This document shows, piece by piece, positions 7,276 through 15,868 of a stretch of 17,885 nt of DNA. This DNA comes from an uncultured Prevotella sp. (lineage in GTDB: Bacteria > Bacteroidota > Bacteroidia > Bacteroidales > Bacteroidaceae). A program made the translations under genes and the position numbers. Under the pieces are notes generated by a model that searched no databases, was not told where the DNA came from, and saw only the letters and a list, made by a program, of their open reading frames with translations. Each line of letters starts with the position of its first letter. Position 1 is the first letter of the stretch. Location of the stretch: the NCBI GenBank assembly GCA_934256705.1, contig CAKQPF010000070.1, positions 1 through 17,885 on the forward strand, in the 5' to 3' direction.

Positions 7276-7377
7276 TAAACAGAAGGTAACCGTGCGATAA
7301 AAGCATTGCTTCCACGCTCAAATACGACTGCAATAAAATCCTAAACACCAATATATTACACCTTACAGTCAAAGAAA

Positions 7378-10300
7378 ATGAAGAACGAGAACAAAGCTCT
7401 GACAGTATATAAGGCAAGTGCCGGAAGCGGCAAGACGTTCACCCTTGCCGTGGAATTCATCAAACTGCTCATCATAGATCCGAAGAGATACGAGAACATC
7501 CTTGCCGTCACCTTTACCAACAAGGCGACAGAAGAGATGAAACACCGCATCGTCAGCCAGCTCTTCGGTATCTCCAAGGGACTGAAGAGCAGCGACAGTT
7601 ACCTCGAAAAGATAGTCGCCGAACTGGGTTACACTAAGGAACTGGTGCGTGAACGCGCCGGTATCGCCCTCTATAACCTTCTCCACAACTACAACAGATT
7701 CCGCATCCAGACCATTGATGCCTTCTTCCAGAGCGTGCTCCGCAATATGGTCAAGGAGCTCGGACTGGGCAACAACATGCGCATTTCCCTGCAGGACAGC
7801 ATGGTGATAAGCGAAGCCGTAGATGCAATGATGGAGACATTGGACCAGGACAAGACGCTGATGAACTGGATAATGCAGTTTATCGACGAGAAGATGGACG
7901 ATGGAAAGTCATGGAATATCAGCACTGAAATCAAGGACTTCGCCAACAATCTGACCAAGGAATTCTTCAAGGCAAACGAGCATCTCCTTGCTGACATAGC
8001 CGGAGACCAGTCCTTCTTCGCGGAATACAAGAAGGAGATGAACGCGATATTGCAGACCACGAAGAAGAAATTCATGGACATCGGCAACGGGTTTGAAATT
8101 CTGATGAATGAAAACGGCGTTACGATAGACGATTTCGCATACAAGTCAGCCGGTGTTCCGGGCTATTTCATCAAGCTGAAGAATGGCAATTATGGTCTCG
8201 AAGACGCGAAATTCCCTCCTGAAAGGGCAAAGAACGGCATGGTAAACGCCTCTGTCTGGGGCAAGGGACGCATTGCCGAACTGGCAGAATCCGTCTTCAT
8301 GCCATATCTTCAGAATGCGGAAAAGGAGAGACTGGCAAGCATCCGCAAGGCGAAATCAGCGAAGACAACGCTCAAGAACCTCAACAAGATGCGCCTGCTG
8401 TTCAGAATCCGCGAAGAGATGAACCGCCTCAACGAGCAGAATGCCCGCTTCATGCTCTCCAACACCCAGACCACTCTGAGCAGCATGATAAAGGCTGGAG
8501 ACAGCAATGCTCCATTCATCTACGAGAAGATAGGTGCTTATCTCAAGCACATCATGATAGATGAATTCCAGGACACGAGCACTGTACAGTGGGAGAACTT
8601 CCGCATTCTCCTCGACAACTGCATGTCGCAGGCGGACACCACCGACACTGCAAACGGCAATATGGTGCACAATCTCATCGTGGGAGACGTGAAGCAGAGC
8701 ATCTACCGCTTCCGTTCCGGTGACTGGCGACTGCTGAACAACATCGAGGAAGAGTTTACAACTCCTACTGGAGAAGAGATGCTGAACACCGTTCCCCTGC
8801 AGATCAACTGGCGTTCTGAGCGTAACATCATCGAATTCAACAACGCCTTCTTCCACGAAGCCATCAATATAGAGGCTGACAGGATAATGCCCGAGAACGA
8901 ATCGGAGCAGGAAGCATTCATCGAAGCAAACAATCTCTCGGCGGAAGTGGCGCAATTACAGCGTGATTACGCCGCAAAACTGAGGAAAGCATACAGCGAC
9001 GTGAAGCAGGATGTGCCCGAATCGAAGCCTGAACGCGGCTTCGTCAAGGTGGACCTGCTCACGGAAGACGTGAAGGATGAGTTTGCCGAGGCTGCACTTG
9101 AGCGCACTTTGAACTACGTCAAGGGTCTTGTCCACCAGAATGTCGCCCTCAGCAGCATCGCAATCCTCGTGAGAGACAACAAGGAAGCGACGAGAGTGGC
9201 AAACTACTTCGCGGAAAACAGTCCGGAGATACCTATCATCTCCGACCAGGCATTCATGCTCGAAGCCTCCGCTCTCGTGATGATCATCGTGAACAGCATG
9301 AAGTATCTGCGCAACGAGGATGACATCAAGGCGAAGCTCTCGCTGCTGAAGCTCTACGTCTCCTTCGTTCTGGGCGAAGACATCAGCGATGACGCCCTGC
9401 TCACGGATGCCGACTCTTTCTGCCGTTACATGCCGGAAAGCCTCTGTTCCGCGCAAGGAAGGCAGGAGATGCTCTCCATGTCGCTTTACGAGCTCACCGA
9501 GCATCTCTTCCAGACACTGTCCCTTGACCGCATCCACGGTCAGGAACCATACGCCTGCGCCTTCTTCGACGGACTGAAGAAATTCCTTGAGGACAACGGT
9601 GCCATACTCAATGACTTCCTCAAATACTGGGATGAAGAGCTCTGCCACAAGCCTATTTCCATCGGAAGCGTGAGCAGTCTGCGCGTCATTACCATACACA
9701 AGAGCAAGGGATTGGAGTTTCCTCACGTCATAATGCCGTTCACATCATGGCTTACCACCACCACTTACGGTGAGACATTATGGTGCCGCACCCATGAGGA
9801 ACCATTCTCCCGCCTGCCTTTCATCCCTGTGGAATACCGCAAGAGGGAGAGCCTTGACAATTCCATCTACGAGACCTACGGCGCTGAGGAATGGATGCAG
9901 GAGATAGTGGACAATCTCAACCTCCTCTATGTAGCGTTCACCAGAGCGGGACGTTCGCTCTATATCATCGCCAATCAGGACATCAGCGACAACCGCCGCA
10001 CATGCCTTCTCATCGCCACGCTGCAGAATATGGAGAGGTTCAATGCCCTTGGTGGAGCGGAATATGACGGCATCAGCGACATCAGACTGGAGAAACCGAA
10101 GAAGACAACATCACGCAAAGCGAAAGACAGCGCAGCTGAAGAGGAGCCGAAGGAATGCTCCTTCATCTTCGGCGAGCACTATCTGGAAGAGAAGCCATCG
10201 AAAGAGAACGACAATGTCTTTGAAGTCATCCCTACGGACGAGACTGTCACGGTGCACAGCTACGACAATGGCAGCATCCTTTTCCGTCAGAGCAACAAGA

Positions 10301-10791
10301 GCCGCGAGTTTGCCAACGACACGTTGGACGATGAAGACAGCAAGAGATTCACCACAATGGGAAGCATCATGCACGCCCTCTTCTCGCAGATACATACTTA
10401 TGACGACGTGGAAAAGACTCTCCGCCAGTTTGAATTCGACGGCATCATCTACGATGAGACGCTATCTCCCGAACAGCTCAGGGAGCAGTTGAAGTCCAAA
10501 TTTGACATTCCAGTGGTAAAAGACTGGTTCTCTGACCGTTGGACTGTATTCAACGAATGCAACATAATGCGCATCGTCGGAGGCAGGATAGTCAATGAGC
10601 GCCCCGACAGGGTAATCACTGACGGCAAGGAGACCATCGTCATCGACTATAAGTTCGGCAAAGAGGACGACAGATACAAGGACCAGGTGCGCCGCTACAT
10701 GAAACTGATAGAAGAAATGGGATACCCGGATGTCCATGGATATATATGGTATGTCCATGAAGACGACGGCATCGTGGAGGTCAGGAAATAG
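7378..10791 (+). CDS. addA: AddA/RecB-like UvrD-family helicase-nuclease
   Basis: 1137 aa. Superfamily 1A helicase motifs appear in order: Walker A ASAGSGKT (13-20), Ia VTFTNKATEEM, Walker B IDEFQDT (394-400, D395/E396), III GDVKQSIYRFRSGD (436-449), IV INWRSE, V TIHKSKGLEF (772-781) and VI LLYVAFTRA (849-857, Arg finger R856). The C-terminus carries a RecB-type nuclease core: NERPDRVI, then IDYK (D1090, K1092) and the following Q..RRY helix. It should be one half of a two-subunit exonuclease-helicase that resects double-strand breaks for RecA loading and degrades foreign linear DNA. The AddB-like gene follows after 183 bp, supporting the pairing. No obvious TAnnTTTG element upstream, so it may be read from the lipoprotein promoter at 6805. 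Confidence 0.88.
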   Translation: MKNENKALTVYKASAGSGKTFTLAVEFIKLLIIDPKRYENILAVTFTNKATEEMKHRIVSQLFGISKGLKSSDSYLEKIVAELGYTKELVRERAGIALYNLLHNYNRFRIQTIDAFFQSVLRNMVKELGLGNNMRISLQDSMVISEAVDAMMETLDQDKTLMNWIMQFIDEKMDDGKSWNISTEIKDFANNLTKEFFKANEHLLADIAGDQSFFAEYKKEMNAILQTTKKKFMDIGNGFEILMNENGVTIDDFAYKSAGVPGYFIKLKNGNYGLEDAKFPPERAKNGMVNASVWGKGRIAELAESVFMPYLQNAEKERLASIRKAKSAKTTLKNLNKMRLLFRIREEMNRLNEQNARFMLSNTQTTLSSMIKAGDSNAPFIYEKIGAYLKHIMIDEFQDTSTVQWENFRILLDNCMSQADTTDTANGNMVHNLIVGDVKQSIYRFRSGDWRLLNNIEEEFTTPTGEEMLNTVPLQINWRSERNIIEFNNAFFHEAINIEADRIMPENESEQEAFIEANNLSAEVAQLQRDYAAKLRKAYSDVKQDVPESKPERGFVKVDLLTEDVKDEFAEAALERTLNYVKGLVHQNVALSSIAILVRDNKEATRVANYFAENSPEIPIISDQAFMLEASALVMIIVNSMKYLRNEDDIKAKLSLLKLYVSFVLGEDISDDALLTDADSFCRYMPESLCSAQGRQEMLSMSLYELTEHLFQTLSLDRIHGQEPYACAFFDGLKKFLEDNGAILNDFLKYWDEELCHKPISIGSVSSLRVITIHKSKGLEFPHVIMPFTSWLTTTTYGETLWCRTHEEPFSRLPFIPVEYRKRESLDNSIYETYGAEEWMQEIVDNLNLLYVAFTRAGRSLYIIANQDISDNRRTCLLIATLQNMERFNALGGAEYDGISDIRLEKPKKTTSRKAKDSAAEEEPKECSFIFGEHYLEEKPSKENDNVFEVIPTDETVTVHSYDNGSILFRQSNKSREFANDTLDDEDSKRFTTMGSIMHALFSQIHTYDDVEKTLRQFEFDGIIYDETLSPEQLREQLKSKFDIPVVKDWFSDRWTVFNECNIMRIVGGRIVNERPDRVITDGKETIVIDYKFGKEDDRYKDQVRRYMKLIEEMGYPDVHGYIWYVHEDDGIVEVRK

Positions 10792-10831
10792 TCTGCCGGG
10801 CAAGCCCCACTCCACCAGCCACCGTGCCACC

Positions 10832-10872
10832 AGCCACTGTGCCAACGGCTTTTACCGTTGGTTACCCGACCG
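10832..10872 (+). repeat. Intergenic hairpin repeat, copy 1
   Basis: A 41-bp unit with stem ccaacgg (10842-10848) / ccgttgg (10855-10861) and loop ctttta, followed by a C/A-rich tail to about 10901. Copy 2 at 10908-10948 differs at only two positions, and copy 3 is at 13985-14018. A partial extra start (agccaccgtgcca) lies just upstream near 10817. Confidence 0.8.
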
Positions 10873-10907
10873 AAAACCCACAACCGAAAACCCACAACCC
10901 CAATCAG

Positions 10908-10948
10908 AGCCACCGTGCCAACGGCTTCTACCGTTGGTTACCCGACCG
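10908..10948 (+). repeat. Intergenic hairpin repeat, copy 2
   Basis: The same unit as copy 1, with stem ccaacgg (10918-10924) / ccgttgg (10931-10937) and one loop base changed (t to c). The tail 10949-10974 is again aac/caac-rich and runs to the addB start codon. The addA-addB spacer is therefore almost entirely two tandem copies plus tails. Confidence 0.8.
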
Positions 10949-10974
10949 ACAACCAACAACCCACAACCCCCAAA

Positions 10975-13920
10975 ATGAAAACATTCCTCAACGCAATAGC
11001 CAAAGACCTGCTGGAGAAATACGGCAACAATCTCTCAGAGATAGTAGTGGTATTCCCAAACAAGCGCGCCTCACTCTTCCTCAACGAAGAACTGATACTC
11101 CAGTCAGGAGGCAAACCCGTATGGAGCCCGCAGTATATGACCATAAGCGAGCTCTACCGCTCCCTTTCCCCACTGCTTGTAGCCGACCAGATCAAGCTCG
11201 TCTGCGAGCTCTTCAAGCATTACAGCCGCCTTACCAAGAGCCAGGAGACTCTCGATGACTTCTATGGCTGGGGCGAACTGATGCTCAGCGACTTTGATGA
11301 CCTCGACAAGAACATGGGCGACTACGTGAAGATATTCGAGAACACCAACGACCTCCACGACTTCGACTCTGTCGAATTCCTTACCGAAGAGCAGAAGGAA
11401 CTGCTGACACGATTCTTCAAGAACTTCGACGGCGACTACAAATCACCGCTCAAGGAGAATTTCGCAAGCCTGTGGAACGTCCTCGCCTCCATCTATTCTT
11501 CCTTCCGTGAAGCATTGCGGAGCGAAGGAATAGCCTACGAAGGTATGCTCTACCGCGACGTGGCTGAGCATTTCGACCCGTCCGGTCTCAAGGCAAAGAT
11601 GTACGTGTTTGCCGGTTTCAACCTACTACAGCAGGTGGAGCAACGCCTTTTCGAAGACCTCGCAAGGGAGGGAAAAGCCGTGTTCTACTGGGATTACGAC
11701 TCCTACTACATGGACAATGGCAACGAAGCAGGAAAATACATCTCGTCCTATCTCCATGCCTTCCCTAACCAGTTGGCTGGCAAAGACATATACTCCAACC
11801 TGACAAAGAAGGAAAACATCACCTTTCTCTCTGCCTCCACCGAAGACATCCAGGCGCGTTACATCAGCCAATGGCTCACTCCTGAGCGCATCAAGGCGGG
11901 CAAGCGCACAGCTATCGTGATGTGCGACGAGAAGATCCTGCCCACCGTAATCCACTGTCTGCCACCTGAGGTGAGCGACATCAACATCACGACGGGCTAT
12001 CCTCTCTCGCAGACCCTCATCGCCACCCTCGTCAAGGAGATATTCTCATTGAAGCTTTCAGGCACATCCCGTCTGAAAGGCACGCTGAGACTGCATCAGG
12101 TGAACACCATCCTCCACCATCCTTACATGAAATTCATCTCGGAGAAAGCGGCGGAGATTACCGAGCGCATCAATGCAGAGCACATCTTCTACCCTACCAT
12201 CGACGAACTTTCGGCTGACGATAACCTTGCCGTGCTCTTCGCTCCGCTCTCTCCTTACCGTGGCAATCCAGCCGACACTGACGCAAGACTGACCCGCAAC
12301 AGGGAGATCTTGCGCTGCATCCTGACCATAATAAAGCAGATAGCGACAAACAGCGCGAAGGCTGAATGCAACGAAAAAGACGAGCAAGGCGAGGACAGGA
12401 AGTACGAATTATCACGCGAGCAGCAGCTGATGCAGGAGTCCGTATTCCGTATGCACCAGCTAATCACTCGCGTCAACACTCTCCTTGAGACCGGCGAACT
12501 GGACATCAGCGAGATGTCTCTGCAAAGTCTGGTATTCCAGATAGTACGTTCCACCAACGTGCCTTTCCACGGCGAGCCGATAATGGGCATCCAGATAATG
12601 GGCGTACTGGAGACCCGTCTGCTCGACTTCGACCACATGCTCATACTCTCTGCCAACGAAGGAAACATACCGAAGGGCGTGGACGACGCTTCCTTCATCC
12701 CCCACAGCATACGAAAGGCGTATGGTCTGACCACGGTGGAGAACAAGGTGGGCATCTTCGCCTACTATTTCCATCGCATGATGCAAAGGGCTGGCGACAT
12801 CACCTTTACTTACAATAATGCCGCCAACGACACCAAGACCAATGAGATGAGCCGCTTCATGATGCAGCTGATGGCGGAAAGCAGCCTTCCAATCCAGCAC
12901 CACACCATGGTCTCCGACCTTTCGGTAAACCGCTCCAGCATCGAAGCAGTGGAGAAGACACCTCCTGTCATCGAGAAACTCAACAGCATCGACCACATCT
13001 CCCCTACTGCCGTCAGCAAATACCTGCGCTGTCCGCTGAGCTTCTTCTACCGTTTCATCTGCGACATCAAGGATGAGGAAACCAATGATGAGGACGAAAT
13101 GGACAACAGAGTGTTCGGACTCGTGTTCCATAAAGCGGCAGAGACGCTCTACTCTCCCTTCAAGGGAAAGGACGTGACAAAGGATGACCTGGAGCATATC
13201 CGCAAGGATGAGTCGCTCATCTCGCGTGCCATCATCCGTGGATTCAAGGAGGAACTGTTCAATATCAAGGACGACAGGGACATGCCTGCCCTTGACGGAA
13301 TGCAGATGGTCAACATGAACATCATCAGGAAGATGATTCTCTGCCTGATAGACTACGACATCGCCCACGCACCTTTCCACATCGAGGACCTGGAGAAGAG
13401 GATATACGACTCCGTCTCCTTCCGCACCAGCGCCGGCACACGCACGCTGAAAGTGAAGGGCTTCATCGACCGTCTCGACATAGTGACCGGTTTCAATGGC
13501 AACAAGGCCATGAGAGTGGTGGACTACAAGACAGGCGCAAGCCGACCTGTGCCACTGAAATCCGTGGAGGAAATCTTCCAGCATGACCAGAGAGCCAACA
13601 CCCATCCCGACTATTATCTCCAGACCCTGCTCTACTCCAAGATACTTTCCGCTCCCGACAATGGCGAGCCCTACACCAGGATGCCGGTCTCTCCTGCCCT
13701 GCTCTATCCGCATTTCGCACGTGAGAAGGACTATGACCCGGTTCTGCGTTTCGACAGACAGCCGGTCCATGACGTGAAGGACTACCTCGATGCCTACTGC
13801 AAAGGACTGTCAGACCTTCTCTCCGAGATATTCGATGAGACGAAGAAGTTTGAGCCTGCCAGGGATCCGGACCAGTGCAAGCGCTGCTTCTATCTGGATA
13901 TGTGCGGCAGGAAGAAGTGA
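10975..13920 (+). CDS. addB: AddB-like PD-(D/E)XK nuclease with Fe-S cluster signature
   Basis: 981 aa from MKTFLNAIAK. The N-terminal part (VVVFPNKRASLFLNEEL, residues 24-40) corresponds to the inactivated helicase domain of Bacteroidetes AddB; no Walker A is visible. The C-terminal nuclease domain has SKYLRCPLSFFYR (C686), the catalytic VDYKTG (D850, K852) with the following YYLQTLLYS motif, and a terminal CKRCFYLDMC (C968, C971, C977). One upstream plus three clustered cysteines is the AddB 4Fe-4S pattern that staples the nuclease domain. It should partner the AddA-like protein in double-strand-break resection. The frame is open 39 codons upstream through the hairpin repeats, but the family-like start is 10975, so that extension is probably not translated. 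Confidence 0.87.
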   Translation: MKTFLNAIAKDLLEKYGNNLSEIVVVFPNKRASLFLNEELILQSGGKPVWSPQYMTISELYRSLSPLLVADQIKLVCELFKHYSRLTKSQETLDDFYGWGELMLSDFDDLDKNMGDYVKIFENTNDLHDFDSVEFLTEEQKELLTRFFKNFDGDYKSPLKENFASLWNVLASIYSSFREALRSEGIAYEGMLYRDVAEHFDPSGLKAKMYVFAGFNLLQQVEQRLFEDLAREGKAVFYWDYDSYYMDNGNEAGKYISSYLHAFPNQLAGKDIYSNLTKKENITFLSASTEDIQARYISQWLTPERIKAGKRTAIVMCDEKILPTVIHCLPPEVSDINITTGYPLSQTLIATLVKEIFSLKLSGTSRLKGTLRLHQVNTILHHPYMKFISEKAAEITERINAEHIFYPTIDELSADDNLAVLFAPLSPYRGNPADTDARLTRNREILRCILTIIKQIATNSAKAECNEKDEQGEDRKYELSREQQLMQESVFRMHQLITRVNTLLETGELDISEMSLQSLVFQIVRSTNVPFHGEPIMGIQIMGVLETRLLDFDHMLILSANEGNIPKGVDDASFIPHSIRKAYGLTTVENKVGIFAYYFHRMMQRAGDITFTYNNAANDTKTNEMSRFMMQLMAESSLPIQHHTMVSDLSVNRSSIEAVEKTPPVIEKLNSIDHISPTAVSKYLRCPLSFFYRFICDIKDEETNDEDEMDNRVFGLVFHKAAETLYSPFKGKDVTKDDLEHIRKDESLISRAIIRGFKEELFNIKDDRDMPALDGMQMVNMNIIRKMILCLIDYDIAHAPFHIEDLEKRIYDSVSFRTSAGTRTLKVKGFIDRLDIVTGFNGNKAMRVVDYKTGASRPVPLKSVEEIFQHDQRANTHPDYYLQTLLYSKILSAPDNGEPYTRMPVSPALLYPHFAREKDYDPVLRFDRQPVHDVKDYLDAYCKGLSDLLSEIFDETKKFEPARDPDQCKRCFYLDMCGRKK

Positions 13921-13925
13921 AATAC

Positions 13926-13956
13926 GGTTGTTGGTTGTCGGTTGTTGGTTGTCGGT
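13926..13956 (+). repeat. Tandem 14-mer G/T tract
   Basis: Two exact tandem copies of ggttgttggttgtc plus ggt, starting 6 bp after the addB stop. The complement resembles the C/A tails of the hairpin repeats, and ggttgttggtt here can pair with aaccaacaacc near 14034-14044, on the other side of repeat copy 3. Confidence 0.7.
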
Positions 13957-13984
13957 CAGTTAGTTTCATCCCACCGAGAACCAG

Positions 13985-14018
13985 AGCCACTGTGCCAATG
14001 GCTTTTACCGTTGGTTAC
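13985..14018 (+). repeat. Intergenic hairpin repeat, copy 3
   Basis: Same unit as at 10832 and 10908. One stem base differs (ccaatgg instead of ccaacgg), turning a C-G pair into a U-G wobble, so the RNA stem is kept. A C/A-rich tail (14019-14066) runs up to the glycosyltransferase start codon. The addB-glycosyltransferase spacer is made of this repeat and its flanking tracts. Confidence 0.75.
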
Positions 14019-14066
14019 AAACCGAAAACCGAAAACCAACAACCCATAACCTACCCCCCAACCGAA

Positions 14067-15011
14067 ATGCTCTCCATAATAATCCCATCATACAACATAG
14101 AGCGCCACATCAAGGCGTGCCTCCAGAGTGTCATCCCCGTGACAGAGCAAGGTCACGAGGTAGAGATCATCGTCGTCAACGATGGTTCCACCGATGGCAC
14201 GCTCTCCGTCATAGAGGCGTTCAGGGCGAATACGCCCGTTCCGCTGACCGTCATCAACCAGCCTAACGGCGGACTGGGCAACGCCCGAAACAGCGGACTG
14301 AAAGCCGCCAAGGGACGTTACGTCTGGTTCATAGACGGTGACGACCGCCTCCTGCCCGGTGTCACCCTGCCGTGGAAGGAGATGGACGACGACCAGAAGA
14401 TAGACGTGATAGGCATAGAAATGGTGCAGAGCAGGGAGGGCGACGACTGCGAAAGCACGGAAGCGCCAAAGCCTTACCGCCGCTACATCCCGCTCTACGG
14501 AGCCGTGTTCCATCCGGCAAGGATCTTCCTCCGTGGCAGAAACATCATGCCTTGCCCGGTGGCTTACATCATCCGCCGCGAGTTTCTCATCTCCGAGGGA
14601 CTTTCTTTCCGCGAAGGCATCTACCATGAGGACGAGGACTTCACCTTGCGTCTGTTCCTCTCAGCCTCATCCTTCGTGGCTACACCATGCACAATATATG
14701 ACTATATCCTGCATCCCGGCACCATCACCACGTCCACAGACCATGCGAAGCAGGTGCAAAGGCTTCGTGACATCCTGTCCGTCATCCGCGGCGTCCAGCA
14801 TCATCCCCACATAGAGTGCGCCCAGTACAAGTTGGATTACCTCGCCGTTGACACCCTTCGTCTGCTTCTCCGCCAGCGCCACAGCAAGGCATTCCAGCGC
14901 GAAGTGGTGACGGCACTCCGCTCCCTCCACCTCTTTCCCCTCCGTTGGCACTGGGAATGGAAATACATTCTGTTCCGTCTGTTCACCCTGTTGCGGTTCC
15001 ATTCCCGGTAG
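14067..15011 (+). CDS. Glycosyltransferase family 2 (GT-A fold)
   Basis: 314 aa from MLSIIIPSYN. GT2 landmarks are IIIPSYNIERHI at the N-terminus, VVNDGSTDGT (36-45, nucleotide-sugar Asp D39), NGGLGNARNSGL, the DxD-type IDGDD (89-93; D90, D92, D93) and the catalytic-base region YHEDEDFTLRL. It is soluble with a basic C-terminus and no clear membrane segment, so a peripheral inner-membrane enzyme making a surface glycan is likely. Donor and acceptor cannot be told from sequence. An upstream in-frame extension of 64 codons overlaps addB and runs through repeat copy 3; it is rejected in favour of the canonical GT2 start. No other glycan genes are nearby. It may be co-transcribed with addAB or stand alone. 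Confidence 0.85.
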   Translation: MLSIIIPSYNIERHIKACLQSVIPVTEQGHEVEIIVVNDGSTDGTLSVIEAFRANTPVPLTVINQPNGGLGNARNSGLKAAKGRYVWFIDGDDRLLPGVTLPWKEMDDDQKIDVIGIEMVQSREGDDCESTEAPKPYRRYIPLYGAVFHPARIFLRGRNIMPCPVAYIIRREFLISEGLSFREGIYHEDEDFTLRLFLSASSFVATPCTIYDYILHPGTITTSTDHAKQVQRLRDILSVIRGVQHHPHIECAQYKLDYLAVDTLRLLLRQRHSKAFQREVVTALRSLHLFPLRWHWEWKYILFRLFTLLRFHSR

Positions 15012-15020
15012 ATGGCCTTC

Positions 15021-15037
15021 TCCCCCAAACGAGGGGA
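15021..15037 (+). terminator. Weak hairpin after the glycosyltransferase gene
   Basis: tcccc (15021-15025) pairs with gggga (15033-15037), just past the stop codon. It is short and lacks a T-run. It is the only terminator candidate before the A/T-rich stretch 15060-15290, in which I see no supported gene. Confidence 0.3.
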
Positions 15038-15270
15038 TCACCACACAACAAAACAAGGCATTCCTGTCCGCAGAAATTTCCGATATTAAAAACCTATATT
15101 AAAAGAGGTGTAATGGGCAGCAGTGGCGCAACTCAGGTCGGGCAAGAGGAAGTGGATATGAAATTCAGCAAAAAAAAAGACTGAGTAACCATATTTTCGT
15201 GTGTTTTTCGCTATTTTTTTGATGTTTTTTGTTATTTTTTTGATTTTCCTCAAAAAAAGTGTCAAAAAAA

Positions 15271-15302
15271 TTTGGTTTATTGAAATTAAAGCCTTACCTT
15301 TG
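15271..15302 (+). promoter_or_regulatory. Strong Bacteroidetes promoter of the orphan small RNA
   Basis: TTTG at 15271-15274 and TACCTTTG at 15295-15302 are separated by 20 nt, matching the -33/-7 architecture exactly, with T- and A-runs upstream at 15210-15270. The predicted start is about 15308-15310. No start codon with a plausible ORF follows. Confidence 0.8.
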
Positions 15303-15308
15303 CAATCG

Positions 15309-15396
15309 TTATCCTGAATACAATCTTTTTACCTTAAAAAAGCTAATACCTATTGAGATTGGAACGTCCGCACCGTGAGGTGAGGGCGTTTTTTTT
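15309..15396 (+). ncRNA. Putative orphan small RNA, about 88 nt
   Basis: A consensus promoter and an excellent intrinsic terminator enclose about 88 nt with no ORF. Inside, caatct (15321-15326) pairs with agattg near 15357-15362, and cttttt (15325-15330) can pair with aaaaag around 15337-15342, so it folds independently of the terminator. It is not a leader, because transcription should stop at 15396 and the next gene in this direction is far away. I have a vague sense that similar sequences recur in Bacteroidales genomes but can name no Rfam family. Confidence 0.65.
15363..15396 (+). terminator. Intrinsic terminator with GNRA loop
   Basis: A 12-position stem (15363-15374 against 15379-15390) has one G-A mismatch and one T-G pair and is capped by GTGA, a GNRA tetraloop. 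Eight T follow from 15389 to 15396. This is the strongest terminator in the window after the lipid kinase one. Confidence 0.85.
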
Positions 15397-15483
15397 GTCA
15401 TGTGATTTAGTGGTCTTGTTGTTTGGTTGTTTGGTTGTTAGTATTTGCAATCAATAAGACAATAAGACTACAATACGACAAAT

Positions 15484-15645
15484 CTGTCTGGAAGACAGTA
15501 CCGAGCGAAGCGAGAGTAACCCGGGACGAAGTCTCGGGATTTATAGCAAAGAAGAGAGCGGCTGTCTGGAAGACAGTACCAGACTCACGGAAATATCAAT
15601 GAATAAAAATATCATTATCCATTTTTCCTTTATTTTTATCTATTG
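15484..15645 (-). repeat. Left arm of a large inverted repeat
   Basis: 162 bp. Its reverse complement matches 16374-16555 closely throughout. It contains two copies of the mini-hairpin ctgtctggaagacag (15484-15498 and 15562-15576), a cgag-rich block (15499-15522), a cccgag/ctcggg-type hairpin (about 15521-15539) and an atcaatgaataaaaat motif. It ends exactly where the IS4-like end begins (15646). The stretch 15397-15483 before it shows only a ttgtttgg tandem tract. Confidence 0.85.
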
Positions 15646-15861
15646 CTGTCCGATAAAACCAGAAAACTCTGACAGCCCTCTCGCACGTGCGTGCGCATGA
15701 AGACAAAAAAAGGGGAAGAACCTGTTGGCTATTCCCCAAAGATTTTGTATTTTTGTAGCGACCAAACTCAAAAACCACAAAATCATGGACAAAGTTACAA
15801 CAAATTCTGGAATTCCAGTATTCGGAGAGGTAATAAAATTGCTCAACAAGCAAGAAATTAC
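15646..15861 (+). mobile_element. Remnant 5' end of an IS4-like insertion sequence
   Basis: It begins at ctgtccgataaaa, a 13-mer found again at 17821 in the same relation to flanking ataaaaat-type repeats, so it is probably the element's terminal sequence. It holds a hairpin ggggaa/ttcccc (15712-15717 with 15732-15737), a good promoter (TTGG 15725-15728, TATTTTTG 15748-15755, 19-nt spacing) and the first codons of a transposase. The rest of the element is missing. Confidence 0.6.
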
Positions 15862-15868
15862 TAACTGA
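15785..15868 (+). pseudogene. Truncated IS4-family (DUF4372-type) transposase, N-terminus only
   Basis: 27 codons: MDKVTTNSGIPVFGEVIKLL and a few more, then a stop. The start resembles the N-terminal DUF4372 region of Bacteroidales IS4-type transposases, which are normally several hundred residues (recognised from memory). The frame is broken at about codon 25 by the MITE-like insert starting near 15861, and nothing resembling the DDE core follows. It retains its own promoter but can make no active enzyme. Confidence 0.6.

Noticed and set aside
10858..10974. 39-codon N-terminal extension of the AddB-like protein
   Set aside because: It runs through the hairpin repeat and C/A tail; the translation is repeat-derived and the family-like start is at 10975.
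10792..10974. Terminator separating addA from addB
   Set aside because: The two 7-bp hairpins have no T-tract and recur as a repeat family elsewhere, so they are better explained as repeats than as a dedicated terminator.
13875..14066. 64-codon N-terminal extension of the glycosyltransferase
   Set aside because: It overlaps the addB end and repeat copy 3; GT2 proteins start near MLSIIIPSYN at 14067.
15114..15184. Small 23-codon ORF after the glycosyltransferase
   Set aside because: No recognisable family, promoter or signal; it ends in a poly-A run and is expected by chance.
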